Shown here: piece by piece, positions 8,257-16,283 of the stretch
Layout of the letters: each line of letters opens with the position of its first letter
How positions within the stretch are numbered: the stretch's first letter is position 1
Source: Leucobacter ruminantium
GTDB taxonomy: Bacteria > Actinomycetota > Actinomycetes > Actinomycetales > Microbacteriaceae
Assembly: GCF_017565705.1 (NCBI RefSeq)
Contig: NZ_JAGDYL010000011.1
Coordinates: 1 to 54,680, forward strand
Direction: 5' to 3'
Length of the DNA stretch: 54,680 nucleotides
Notes under the pieces: model-generated
What the model was told of the DNA's origin: nothing
The model's database searches: none
The model's input: the letters and a program-made list of their open reading frames with translations, nothing else
Position numbers and translations under genes: made by a program

Positions 8257-8270
8257 AATAAGTGCTTATT
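8257..8270 (+). promoter_or_regulatory. Palindromic operator over the TetR-gene promoter
   Basis: AATAAG-TG-CTTATT is a perfect 6-bp inverted repeat with a 2-base centre. It sits in an AT-rich island in otherwise GC-rich DNA and overlaps a possible -10 (TATTAT, 8267-8272). TetR-family repressors commonly bind such sites upstream of their own gene, so autoregulation of the TetR/M20/aminotransferase operon is likely. Confidence 0.6.
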
Positions 8271-8397
8271 ATTTAAGATGAGGAATCGAGCCGGCTCCCC
8301 GCACGAACGTCGGAGCACCGCGCACGCGCCACGAACACGAACAAACTTCACGCACGCACCCCGAGCACGCACAGACACCACGACTCCAGGAGGCCGT

Positions 8398-9210
8398 ATG
8401 ACTCCCCCGAGACGGCGCACGCACGCAGTCAGCGACGAGGCCATCGCCGCACTCCGCGCGCGCCTGCTCGAGCGCGCCTCCCGGATCGTCGCGCGGGAGG
8501 GGGTCGACGGCTGCTCGCTCACCGCCGTCGCCCGCGAGGCAGGCTGCAGCATCGGCATGATCCAGCACCACTTCCAGACCCGCGACGCCCTCGTGCTGGC
8601 GAGCATCGAGCACCGCAGCGAACAGGCGCTCGCCGAGTGGTCGCGTCTGCGCTCGGCCTCCCCCGACCCCGTTCGCGCGCTCGGCAGCCTCCTCTCCTTC
8701 GCCGTCGAGGGCGAGGAGACGCTCACCGACGCCTGGGGCTTCTGGCTCCAGGCGTACATCGCGTCGCCCAAGCACCCCGAGATTCGCGCGACCGTCACCC
8801 GCACGCTCGAGGTCTGGCGCGCAATGTTCGTCGACACGATCGCCGCTGCGAGAGAGGCGGGTCGGATCCCTCGCGATATCGAACCCGAGCGCACGGCCGC
8901 CCACCTCATCGCCGTGACCGACGGTCTTGCGATGCATGCGCTCGGCGGTTTCTACGGCACGGGTGCCGCCGACATGCGCCGCAGCCTGCTTCGGATCGCG
9001 GCCGATCTGCTCTCACTCGAGCCGCGAGATCTCGACCCCGGCGATCTCGACCCGGGCGACCGCGAGAAGAGTGATCGCGAGGCGACGAGGGATCACGAGA
9101 CGACGAGGGGTCGCGCCTCGACCGAGGCGAGGGATCGGGAAGCGTCTGGGGAACCCTCGCCGCAGAACCGCGCGCCCCAACGGCCCCTGACGAGAGAGGA
9201 CGCCCGATGA
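8398..9210 (+). CDS. TetR-family transcriptional regulator with unusual charged C-terminal tail
   Basis: Residues from about 10 to 60 form a TetR_N helix-turn-helix (GVDGCSLTAVAREAGCSIGM, then IQHHFQTRDALV). The following helical domain resembles BetI-type TetR_C regions (WGFWLQAYIASPKHPEIRA). After about residue 205 the fold ends and a tail of some 65 residues begins, dominated by Asp, Arg, Glu and Thr and encoded by imperfect repeats such as GATCTCGACCC. I choose ATG 8398, which has the ribosome binding site CAGGAGG; ATG 8278 lies further upstream. The stop overlaps the start of the M20 peptidase gene (ATGA), so it is the first gene of an operon. The ligand is unknown. Confidence 0.85.
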   Translation: MTPPRRRTHAVSDEAIAALRARLLERASRIVAREGVDGCSLTAVAREAGCSIGMIQHHFQTRDALVLASIEHRSEQALAEWSRLRSASPDPVRALGSLLSFAVEGEETLTDAWGFWLQAYIASPKHPEIRATVTRTLEVWRAMFVDTIAAAREAGRIPRDIEPERTAAHLIAVTDGLAMHALGGFYGTGAADMRRSLLRIAADLLSLEPRDLDPGDLDPGDREKSDREATRDHETTRGRASTEARDREASGEPSPQNRAPQRPLTREDAR

Positions 9211-10520
9211 CCGACGGAGCACTGACGCCGATGCAGGACGAGGCGGTGCGGTTCTGCGCGGAGCTCATCCGCATCGACAGCACCAACACGGGCGACCCCG
9301 CCACCACCGGCGACGGCGAGAGCCGCTGCGCGAGCCTCATCGAGAGCTGGCTCGCAGCCCACCCGGGAACGCGCTTCGAGCGCGCCCCCGGCAGGGCGAA
9401 TCTCGTCGTGCGCATCCCGGGTCGGCAGCCCGAACTCCCGGCACTGCTGGTCCACGCCCACACCGACGTCGTGCCCGCCGACCCCGCCAGGTGGAGCGTC
9501 GATCCCTTCGCCGGCGAGATCCGGGACGGCTGCGTCTGGGGGCGCGGGGCTGTCGACATGAAGGACATGATCGGCATGCTGGTCGCAGCCGTGCGTCAGC
9601 TCGATCGTGAGGGGCACCGCCCGAAGCGCGACATCGTGCTGGCCTTCGTCGCCGACGAGGAGGTCGAGGGATCCTACGGCATGGGCTACCTCGTCGATGA
9701 GCACCCGGAGGTCTTCGCGGGTGTGAGCGAGGCGATCGGCGAGGTCGGAGGCTTCTCCGTGACCGTGCCGCGCGGTCGCGCCTACACGATCGGTATCGCC
9801 GAGAAAGGGATCGCCTGGGCCACGCTGCGAGCGCGCGGCACCGAGGGTCACGGCTCGATGGTGCCCAACCGCGAGAACGCGGTGGCCCGCCTCGTTGCGG
9901 CTCTCGCGCGGATCGCGACCCACGAGTGGCCCGTCTCGCTCGACCGCACCGCGACGAGCGTGCTCGGCGCGCTCGAGCGGCTGCTGGGGCGAGAGCTCGA
10001 CCCGGAGAACCTCGAAGAGGCGCTCGCGCCCCTCGGCCCCGTCGCGGCGATGTTCTCGAACGCGTTCCAGACGACCTCGGCTCCGACGCAGCTGCGCGCC
10101 GGGAGCAAGACCAACACCGTTCCGGGCGAGGCGGTCGCCACCGTCGACTGCCGCATCGCGCCCGGCCGCGACGACGAGTTCCGGCGCGTGTTCGCGGAGC
10201 TCGTCGGCCCGGGCATCGACGTCGAGTGGGAGACCGGCCCCAGCGTCTCCGCCCCGTTCGACGCGCCGCTCGTGGCCGATATGCGACGCGCTGTAGAGGC
10301 CGTCGATCCGGGGGCCACGACCCTCCCCTTCACCACGGGCGGTGCGACCGACGCCAAGTCGCTGAGCCGGCTCGGCATCACCTGCTACGGCTTCGCGCCG
10401 CTCCGCCTCCCGGAGGCCTTCGACTTCCCCGGCAGCTTCCACGGCATCGACGAGCGGGTTCCGGTGGAGGCTCTCCGCACCGGGTCGATGATCCTCCGCG
10501 AGTTCCTGCGCGCGCAATAG
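9207..10520 (+). CDS. M20-family zinc metallopeptidase (ArgE/DapE/CPG2-like)
   Basis: The 437-residue protein shows the M20 zinc-binding pattern: HAHTDVVPA (first zinc His and catalytic Asp), GRGAVDMKD (bridging Asp), DEEVEG (catalytic and zinc Glu) and a final His in SFHGIDERV near the C-terminus. The dimerisation domain lies between about residues 195 and 330. Such enzymes hydrolyse N-acyl amino acids or small peptides in the cytoplasm. No signal peptide is visible. It overlaps the TetR gene by 4 bases and is followed by an aminotransferase, suggesting an operon that deacylates an amino acid derivative and then transaminates the product. The substrate cannot be read from the sequence. Confidence 0.85.
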   Translation: MTDGALTPMQDEAVRFCAELIRIDSTNTGDPATTGDGESRCASLIESWLAAHPGTRFERAPGRANLVVRIPGRQPELPALLVHAHTDVVPADPARWSVDPFAGEIRDGCVWGRGAVDMKDMIGMLVAAVRQLDREGHRPKRDIVLAFVADEEVEGSYGMGYLVDEHPEVFAGVSEAIGEVGGFSVTVPRGRAYTIGIAEKGIAWATLRARGTEGHGSMVPNRENAVARLVAALARIATHEWPVSLDRTATSVLGALERLLGRELDPENLEEALAPLGPVAAMFSNAFQTTSAPTQLRAGSKTNTVPGEAVATVDCRIAPGRDDEFRRVFAELVGPGIDVEWETGPSVSAPFDAPLVADMRRAVEAVDPGATTLPFTTGGATDAKSLSRLGITCYGFAPLRLPEAFDFPGSFHGIDERVPVEALRTGSMILREFLRAQ

Positions 10521-10561
10521 GCGCGAGCGACCGAACCGAGCACCGGCGCCAGACCGGGCCG

Positions 10562-10587
10562 GGCCAGGCCAGGCCAGGCCAGGCCAG
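10562..10587 (+). repeat. (GGCCA)5 microsatellite
   Basis: Five perfect tandem copies of GGCCA plus one extra GG lie 42 bases after the M20 stop and about 55 bases before the aminotransferase start. The pentamer could vary in number by slippage. Being in the leader of the downstream gene, length changes would alter spacing but not a reading frame. Confidence 0.85.
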
Positions 10588-10642
10588 GATCACCATCTCC
10601 GACTCTTCACCCCGATACAGCCATTCCGACCAGGAGCAACCC

Positions 10643-11839
10643 ATGACCCATCCCGCATTCGCACAGCGCGAGAAGCACTTCCGCCCCTCCCCCGTCCGCT
10701 CCGTGTGGGACGTCTCCATGGAGCCGGGCATGATCTCGCTCGCGGGAGGCAACCCCGACCTCGCGGGCCTCCCGCTCGACGCCCTCGGCGACGCCGCTTC
10801 CGCACTCATCCGCGAACACGGCACGGAGGTGCTGCAGTACAGCACGGGCGCCGGCATCGACGAGCTGCGGACCGAGCTGACGCGCGTCATGGCGCGCGCC
10901 GGCATCGAGGCCGACCCGGCCGACCTCCTGGTCACCGCGGGCTCGCAGATGGCCCTCGAACTCATCACCGCCATGTACTGCGACCCGGGAGACGTGGTGC
11001 TCGCCGAAGGGCCGAGCTACGTGGGCGCGATCAGCACCTTCATGGGGCTCGAGGCCGAGGTGTCGCACGTGCCGTGCGATGCGGACGGCATCGTGCCGGA
11101 CGCGCTCGAAGCCCGCATCGCCGAGCTCCGCGCCGCTGGCAAGCGCGTGAAGCTGCTCTACACGATCCCGAACTTCAACAATCCGTCGGGCATCACGCTC
11201 GCCGCAGATCGCCGTCCCCGTATCGCCGAGATCTGCCGCGAGGCGGGCATCGTGCTCGTCGAGGACGATCCCTACGGCCTCGTCCGCTTCGAGGGCGAGA
11301 CCGTCCCCGCCATCCGCGCGGCGGATCCCTCGGTCATCTACCTCGGCTCGCTGAGCAAGATCTTCTCCCCGGGCATCCGCATCGGCTGGGTGCTGGCTCC
11401 GCGGGAGGTGAGGGATCGGCTGCAGCTGCTCTCCGAGAGCACGACCATCCACGCGTCGACTCTCAGCCAGCACCTGGCGCTGACGTACCTGCGCGACTTC
11501 GACTGGTCGGGCCACCTCGACCGCGCCATCGTCCGCTACCGCGAGCGGGCCGAGGCGCTGCTCGAAGCGCTCCCCTCGGCCCTGCCCGCGGGCAGCACGT
11601 GGACGCGGCCGAGCGGCGGCTTCTTCGTCTGGGCGACGCTCCCCGAGGGAGCCTCTGCTGACGAGCTCTTCGCGCTCGCCGCGGAGGAGGGCGTCGTCTT
11701 CATCCCCGGGTCGGGGTTCTACGCGGACGGTCAAGGCGAGCGGGAGCTGAGGTTCTCGTTCTCCCTGGAGTCGCCGGAGCGGATCCGCGAGGGGATGACC
11801 CGCCTCGCTCGCGCGTCGGAGCGCTACGCCCGGCGGTAG
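10643..11839 (+). CDS. PLP-dependent aminotransferase, class I/II (2-aminoadipate/LysN-like)
   Basis: This is a 398-residue fold-type I aminotransferase. Visible landmarks are ISLAGGNPDL at the N-terminus, NFNNPSGIT (substrate/PLP contacts), EDDPYGL (Asp binding the PLP nitrogen, and Tyr) and SLSKIFSPGIRIGW, where the lysine forms the Schiff base and the arginine binds phosphate. The arrangement matches the LysN/MocR-catalytic group acting on aromatic or aminoadipate-type amino acids. The start ATG 10643 has CAGGAG upstream. It lies in the TetR-M20 operon and probably acts after the peptidase. No DNA-binding domain is fused, so it is an enzyme rather than a MocR regulator. Confidence 0.88.
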   Translation: MTHPAFAQREKHFRPSPVRSVWDVSMEPGMISLAGGNPDLAGLPLDALGDAASALIREHGTEVLQYSTGAGIDELRTELTRVMARAGIEADPADLLVTAGSQMALELITAMYCDPGDVVLAEGPSYVGAISTFMGLEAEVSHVPCDADGIVPDALEARIAELRAAGKRVKLLYTIPNFNNPSGITLAADRRPRIAEICREAGIVLVEDDPYGLVRFEGETVPAIRAADPSVIYLGSLSKIFSPGIRIGWVLAPREVRDRLQLLSESTTIHASTLSQHLALTYLRDFDWSGHLDRAIVRYRERAEALLEALPSALPAGSTWTRPSGGFFVWATLPEGASADELFALAAEEGVVFIPGSGFYADGQGERELRFSFSLESPERIREGMTRLARASERYARR

Positions 11840-11846
11840 GCGCCGG

Positions 11847-11890
11847 AGGTCGCCGCTCGAGTGTCCGGGCAGGCACTCGAGCGGCGACCT
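11847..11890. terminator. Strong bidirectional hairpin after the aminotransferase
   Basis: AGGTCGCCGCTCGAGTG (11847-11863) pairs perfectly over 17 bp with 11874-11890 around a 10-base loop. It lies between two convergent genes, so it can end both transcripts. The loop and the sequence after the hairpin share the direct repeat GAGTGTCCGGGC. Confidence 0.75.
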
Positions 11891-11912
11891 GAGCGAGTGT
11901 CCGGGCGGCCGA

Positions 11913-11939
11913 CTGCATCGCCTTCGAAGGGCGGTGCAG
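11913..11939. terminator. Second hairpin between the convergent genes
   Basis: CTGCATCGCC (11913-11922) and GGCGGTGCAG (11930-11939) pair over 10 positions with one G-T pair and the loop TTCGAAG. The flanks CGGCC and GGCCG extend the pairing imperfectly. It lies 15 bases from the stop of the minus-strand amidohydrolase and is its likely terminator. Confidence 0.6.
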
Positions 11940-11954
11940 GCGGCCGCGCGTCCC

Positions 11955-13520
11955 TCACCAGTGCCGGTGCTCGCCCTCACCCGAGTAGTCGGGCCAGGGC
12001 AAGTCGATCGGCGCCTCGAAGTCGCTCGGCAGGAGCGCGGGCATGGGCTCGGCGGCGACGCGAGCCTCGAACTCCTCGGTGGCGCGCCGCAGCGTCTCCG
12101 GTCGGGTGAGCAGGTCGAGGAAGGTGCCCGCGACCGTCTTGCCCGCCGTGACGATGGTCGGCGCGATGGTCGCGGGGATCCCGCCGAGCGCGTTCATCAC
12201 CCACGCCGGGTAGGGACCCTGATCCTGCGCTGGCTGCAGGGCCGGACGCGAGACGTAGAAGCGCACGAGCGGCGCGTAGTGCGACATCTCGACGTAATCG
12301 TCGCTCGTCCAGTTGCGCTGCCAGGCCGGCATGTGCTCGCGCAGCAGGCGCTCCGCCTCCTGCGGAGCGATGAGCTGCTCCGTCTCGGCGAGGAAGGGCC
12401 GCTCGCTCGGTTCGAGGCCGAGCGAGCGCTGGATCTCCTGCGCGACCTCGATCGCCTCGGGGCCGTACTGCGGGGCCCCGACCTCCTCGAGGTTGGCGTA
12501 GAGCACCTCGCTCATCGCGTGGTTCGTGCGACCGGGACGGCTGCGCGCGACCCAGCGCTCCTCGAGCTCGCAGTGCCCCACGACCGCGGCCGCCTGCGCG
12601 TTGCGGTCGAGCACCGCGAGGATGTGCTCCGCCATCTCGATATCGGGGGTGCGCCAGGAGAACTGGATGCGTGCGACGCGCTGCGGCAGGTTGTCGGCGG
12701 TGGCCTGGCCGTCGGTGAGGATGGCGTCCGAGAAGCTCCACCCGCCCGTCGCAGGCAGCATCGAGTCGAGCATGGTGCGCGATGCGGTGTACATCTGCAT
12801 GAGCGACACGTTCGCGCCGGGCGCCCTGGCAGCGGAATGCGAGGCGGGGATCGGCGAGTTGGGGTCTGCGCTCGACAGCTGCCAGGTCTCGGGGTGGTCG
12901 CAGACGAAGGAGTACACCTTGCTGTAGTAAGCGCCGCACTGGGTGTCCCACCGAGCCGTGTTGCACAGCGGCAGCATGTAGAAGGGGTGGAACGACACGA
13001 TGGCGTCGGCCTCGTCGTAGTAGCCGCGCAGGCCGTGCACCACCTTCGAACCGTGCATCTTCTCGGCGGGTTCGCCGGTGTAGAGCAGCGTGCCCGGGAT
13101 CCCGTGCCGCTCCATCGCGTGCTTCGTGCCGAGCAGACCCGCGAGCGTGGAGATTCCGAGCACGGAGTGGGGGTCGGTGTGCCCGGGCGCGAATCTCGTG
13201 AGGCCCTCGCGCGGGGTCTCGGAGGTGGCCGCCGCCTGGCTGTTGCCCGGCACCGCGTCGTACTCGGCGTAGGTGAGCACCGCCGGTCCTTCGCCGTTGC
13301 TCCAGCGCGCGCTGAAGGCCGTCGGCATGCCCGCCGAGCCGTCCTCCACCTCGAAGCCCTCGGCACGCAGGCGCTCCACGTACCAGCGCTGCGAGCGGTA
13401 CTCGCGCCAGGCCGGTTCGGCGAGCTCCCAGATGTGCGTGTGCCACTCGGTGAGCTGCTCGAGGTGGTCGTCGATCCACGCCCGAGCGGTCTCCTTGGCC
13501 TCTGCCGTCAGTTCCGTCAT
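11955..13520 (-). CDS. M20D amidohydrolase (AbgB / IAA-amino acid hydrolase-like)
   Basis: The 521-residue protein matches the AbgB-like branch of M20 amidohydrolases: AEYDAVPGNSQAA, APGHTDPHSVLG (metal-binding HTD-x-H), YTGEPAEKMHGSK (Glu-Pro-x-Glu), an internal dimerisation domain and a C-terminal DYVEMSHYAPLVRFYV segment. These cytoplasmic enzymes cleave N-acyl amides such as p-aminobenzoyl-glutamate or indoleacetyl amino acids. ATG 13520 is the start, with the purine-rich AGAGAGGACG upstream. It lies downstream of an MHS transporter on the same strand, with a long hairpin between them, so import of an amide followed by hydrolysis is the likely pathway. The substrate is unknown. Confidence 0.85.
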   Translation of the reverse strand: MTELTAEAKETARAWIDDHLEQLTEWHTHIWELAEPAWREYRSQRWYVERLRAEGFEVEDGSAGMPTAFSARWSNGEGPAVLTYAEYDAVPGNSQAAATSETPREGLTRFAPGHTDPHSVLGISTLAGLLGTKHAMERHGIPGTLLYTGEPAEKMHGSKVVHGLRGYYDEADAIVSFHPFYMLPLCNTARWDTQCGAYYSKVYSFVCDHPETWQLSSADPNSPIPASHSAARAPGANVSLMQMYTASRTMLDSMLPATGGWSFSDAILTDGQATADNLPQRVARIQFSWRTPDIEMAEHILAVLDRNAQAAAVVGHCELEERWVARSRPGRTNHAMSEVLYANLEEVGAPQYGPEAIEVAQEIQRSLGLEPSERPFLAETEQLIAPQEAERLLREHMPAWQRNWTSDDYVEMSHYAPLVRFYVSRPALQPAQDQGPYPAWVMNALGGIPATIAPTIVTAGKTVAGTFLDLLTRPETLRRATEEFEARVAAEPMPALLPSDFEAPIDLPWPDYSGEGEHRHW

Positions 13521-13563
13521 CGTCGTCCTCTCTGTGGTGAATCTCTGGGTGTGTCTCCGGCAC

Positions 13564-13612
13564 CGGATGCGCCGAGCCCGGCGGGAAGCTCCCGCCGGGC
13601 TCGGCGCATCCG
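13564..13612 (-). terminator. 22-bp hairpin between transporter and amidohydrolase genes
   Basis: Bases 13564-13585 and 13591-13612 form a perfect 22-bp stem around the 5-base loop AAGCT. It lies 12 bases after the stop of the transporter gene and before the amidohydrolase gene read in the same direction. It may stabilise the upstream transcript or reduce expression of the downstream gene. There is no clear T tract. Confidence 0.65.
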
Positions 13613-13624
13613 TGCGGATCGGAG

Positions 13625-14983
13625 CTATCGGCCCTCGGGCTGAGCGATCGTCGTCGTGTCGACGGGACGCGCCTTCAACGACGCGGTCACGGGCGCCGCG
13701 TCGGAGTGCTGCGGTGCGAGAGCCGTGGAGACCCAGGCGACGAGCGACAGGAAGGCGAAGAGCCCGATCACGGCCCAGATGTTGCCTGTGGCCGCGAAGA
13801 GGCCAGCGGCGATGACGGGCGACAGGCCGCCCCAGACCGCGGCGCCGATGCCGTACGCGAGCGACATCGAGGTGTAGCGCGCCTGCGGACGGAACAGCTG
13901 AGCCATGAGTGCCGAGAGCGGCGCCCACGTCGCGCTCATGGTGATGCGGATCGCGGAGACGAGCACGTAGATCAGCGCCACGTTGTGGCCCTCGATGGAG
14001 AGGATGAGCGGGATCGACAGGACGAAGGAGAGGCCGACCCCCAGGTACATGAGCATCTTGCCTCCCCACTTGTCGCCGAGCCAGGCGAGCGGGAGGGTGA
14101 CGAGAGTCTCGAAGAAGGAGGCGACCGTCATCGCGCCGAGGATGGTGGCCGCGTTCAGGCCCACCTCGGGGCTCGTCGCGTAGCTCTGCACGTAGGAGGT
14201 CGCCAGGTAATAGCCGCCCGAGGCGATCGCCACCATGCCGAAACCGAGGAGGATGGGCCACCAGTTGTTCTTGAGGGCGAAGAGCACGGGCGTCGACTGC
14301 TCGTGGCCGCCGATCTTCTCCTCGAAGACGGGCGTCTCCTCGACGCGGTAGCGCACCCAGAAACCGACGCCGATGAGCACGATGCTGGCGAGGAAGGGGA
14401 TGCGCCAGCCCCAGCTCATGAGCACGTCGTCGCCCATCGCCGCAAGGATCCAGAACGCGCCGGAGGAGAGCAGCGCGCCGAGCGGATTGCCGAGCTGGGT
14501 GAAGCCGCCGTAGAAGACCTTGAACTTCGGGGGCGCGCTCTCGACGGCCATGAGGCTCGCGCCGCCCCACTCGCCGCCGACGGCGAGGCCCTGCACGAGC
14601 CTGAGCACGATCAGCAGGATCGGCGCGGCGATGCCCATCGTGGCGTAGCCGGGCAGGCAGCCGACGAGCACGGTGGCCACGCCCATCATGATGAGCGTGA
14701 TCGTGAGCGCCGGCTTGCGGCCGAGCTTGTCGCCGACGTGACCGAAGATGATGCCGCCCAGGGGCCGGGCGAAGAAGGCGACGGCATAGGTGCCGAAGGA
14801 GGCGAGAGTGCCGAGACCGCGGTCGAGTTCGGGGAAGAACACCTGCGGGAAGACGATGGCGGCGGCCGTGGCGTAGACGTAGAAGTCGTACCACTCGACG
14901 GTGGTGCCGACGGCAGCGGCGAATCCGGATTTGAGCGCTCGCCGATGCGAGTGCGCCGGTGCCTGCGCGGTTGGGGTGGACAT
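13625..14983 (-). CDS. MFS transporter, MHS (metabolite:H+ symporter) family
   Basis: The 452-residue protein is a 12-helix major facilitator. It opens with the MHS-type GTTVEWYDFYVYATAAAIVF, has the helix 2-3 loop G-x-x-x-D-x-x-G-R (GHVGDKLGRKPAL) and the GLAVGGEWGGA segment of helix 5 typical of the shikimate/proline-betaine/KgtP subgroup. It imports an organic acid, zwitterion or amide with protons. The ATG at 14983 follows AAGGGAG. It is divergently transcribed from an Lrp/AsnC regulator and upstream of an amidohydrolase, so the three probably form one catabolic unit. Confidence 0.9.
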   Translation of the reverse strand: MSTPTAQAPAHSHRRALKSGFAAAVGTTVEWYDFYVYATAAAIVFPQVFFPELDRGLGTLASFGTYAVAFFARPLGGIIFGHVGDKLGRKPALTITLIMMGVATVLVGCLPGYATMGIAAPILLIVLRLVQGLAVGGEWGGASLMAVESAPPKFKVFYGGFTQLGNPLGALLSSGAFWILAAMGDDVLMSWGWRIPFLASIVLIGVGFWVRYRVEETPVFEEKIGGHEQSTPVLFALKNNWWPILLGFGMVAIASGGYYLATSYVQSYATSPEVGLNAATILGAMTVASFFETLVTLPLAWLGDKWGGKMLMYLGVGLSFVLSIPLILSIEGHNVALIYVLVSAIRITMSATWAPLSALMAQLFRPQARYTSMSLAYGIGAAVWGGLSPVIAAGLFAATGNIWAVIGLFAFLSLVAWVSTALAPQHSDAAPVTASLKARPVDTTTIAQPEGR

Positions 14984-15247
14984 GCGAAGCTCCCTTGCTC
15001 GGTACAGATGCGCGCGTCTGGCGCGCACACTGTTGCGATGATAGGCGAGGCAATACCTTTCCCAGGCCGAGGATCGTCGACAAACCACCTCCATAGGCCG
15101 GCGTTCTGTGAGCCATCTCCGCTATCTCTCCGATTTCGGACGGATTTTTCAGCGGATCGCCGAACTTCTGATGGGCGGGCATCGCAGATGCGCGTATTTT
15201 TGTAACCCGGCCGTCTGCGCGTCGAGCGGGGCCGGTGGAGGGGAGCC
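14984..15247. promoter_or_regulatory. Divergent promoter region, MHS transporter / Lrp regulator
   Basis: This 264-base region separates the two divergent genes. It contains a 7-bp inverted repeat TGCGCGC/GCGCGCA (15009-15015 and 15021-15027), a possible minus-strand -10 (TATCAT, complement of 15038-15043), and AT-richer tracts near 15149 and 15198 (GGATTTTTC, GTATTTTTGTAA). A site for the adjacent Lrp/AsnC protein is expected here, but I cannot place it with confidence. GGAGGGGAG just before 15248 is the regulator's ribosome binding site. Confidence 0.4.
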
Positions 15248-16189
15248 ATGCAGGAGGAGAAACGGCGCGGGCAGAACCGGGACATCGATCTCGATACTCT
15301 CGACGGCCAGATCATCCGCGCGCTCCAGCAGGACGGGCGAGCGAGCATCCGCGATCTCGCCGCCTCGTTCGGGGCGACCCGCGAGCTCGTCTCCCATCGA
15401 CTGCGCCTCCTCACCGAGCACGAGGGACTGCGCGTCGTCGCCGCGCTCGATCCGGGCTTCGCGGGGCATCACGTGCTCACGCATTCGATGGTGCTGGTCG
15501 ACGGCCCGGTGGGCCCCGTCGCCGAACGGCTGGCCGAGCTGCCGGATGCCGTCTTCGTCTCGATGGTCAGCGGCGCGTTCCCGCTCGTCTTCGAATCCCG
15601 TCACGGCAGCGTCGAGGAACTGCACGAGAGCCTCGACTGGGTGCGCGGCCTTCCCGGCGTGCAGCGCGTGCGCGTCACGACCTACTCGGAGATCCTCAAG
15701 GGATTCTTCGTGTCCCCGGAACGGCGGCAGATCTCGCTCGACTCCATCGACTACGCCCTCATAGCGATCCTGCAGCGCGACGGCCGTACCTCCTACCGCG
15801 CCCTCGCCGAGGCGGTGCACCTGTCGGCATCCTCCGCGCGGGCACGGGTCCACCGCCTGATCGACGCCGGAGTGATCCGCATCTCCGCGATCAAGTCGGG
15901 CGGCATCTCGCGCAACCGCCTCGCGATCGGTATCGGCATCACGGCGAGGGGCGGCACGGAACCGATCGGCCGATACCTCGCCGTCTCCCCCGCCATCGAC
16001 TTCGCCGCGCGCTCGCACGGCAACTACGACTTCGTCGCCACGCTCGTCGGAGCGTCGTCGTCGACGCTGCTCACGGTCATCGATGAACTGCGCACGATAC
16101 CGGAGGTCGGCGCCATCGAATCGTGGGCCCACTTCGACATCGTCAAAGAGGACTACGCCCGGACACTGGGGCGGGTTCTCGGCCCTTGA
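15248..16189 (+). CDS. Lrp/AsnC-family regulator with two tandem HTH/RAM halves
   Basis: The 313-residue protein is double the usual Lrp length. Residues about 12-70 form a first AsnC-type HTH (LDGQIIRALQQDGRASIRDL, then ATRELVSHRLRLL), followed by a ligand-binding-like region. A second HTH starts near residue 160 (DYALIAILQRDGRTSYRALA) and is followed by a second alpha-beta domain ending at RVLGP. Such double Lrp proteins regulate amino acid or amine uptake and catabolism in actinobacteria. It sits between the divergent MHS/amidohydrolase operon and the copper amine oxidase gene and may control both. The ligand is unknown. Confidence 0.85.
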   Translation: MQEEKRRGQNRDIDLDTLDGQIIRALQQDGRASIRDLAASFGATRELVSHRLRLLTEHEGLRVVAALDPGFAGHHVLTHSMVLVDGPVGPVAERLAELPDAVFVSMVSGAFPLVFESRHGSVEELHESLDWVRGLPGVQRVRVTTYSEILKGFFVSPERRQISLDSIDYALIAILQRDGRTSYRALAEAVHLSASSARARVHRLIDAGVIRISAIKSGGISRNRLAIGIGITARGGTEPIGRYLAVSPAIDFAARSHGNYDFVATLVGASSSTLLTVIDELRTIPEVGAIESWAHFDIVKEDYARTLGRVLGP

Positions 16190-16232
16190 TAAGGACGATC
16201 GCGGCGGAATCGCGGCCCCGCACGGCACCGAC

Positions 16233-16283
16233 TACAGTAGGGGCAGGCGGCGACAAGGGTGTCTCTGCCGAGAAGGAGTCACC
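16233..16283 (+). promoter_or_regulatory. Candidate promoter and ribosome binding site of the amine oxidase gene
   Basis: TACAGT at 16233-16238 fits the actinobacterial -10 pattern TANNNT, and GAGAAGGAG lies about 6 bases before the ATG at 16284. No clear -35 element is visible. The regulator gene ends 44 bases upstream of the -10, so read-through is also possible. Confidence 0.4.

Noticed and set aside
10643..11839. MocR-type transcription regulator
   Set aside because: The aminotransferase domain resembles the MocR catalytic part, but there is no GntR DNA-binding domain upstream in frame; the start at 10643 has a good ribosome binding site.
11955..15182. A single 1075-residue minus-strand open frame
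   Set aside because: It joins the genuine M20D amidohydrolase frame to sequence antisense or out of frame to the MHS transporter; homology begins at 13520 only.
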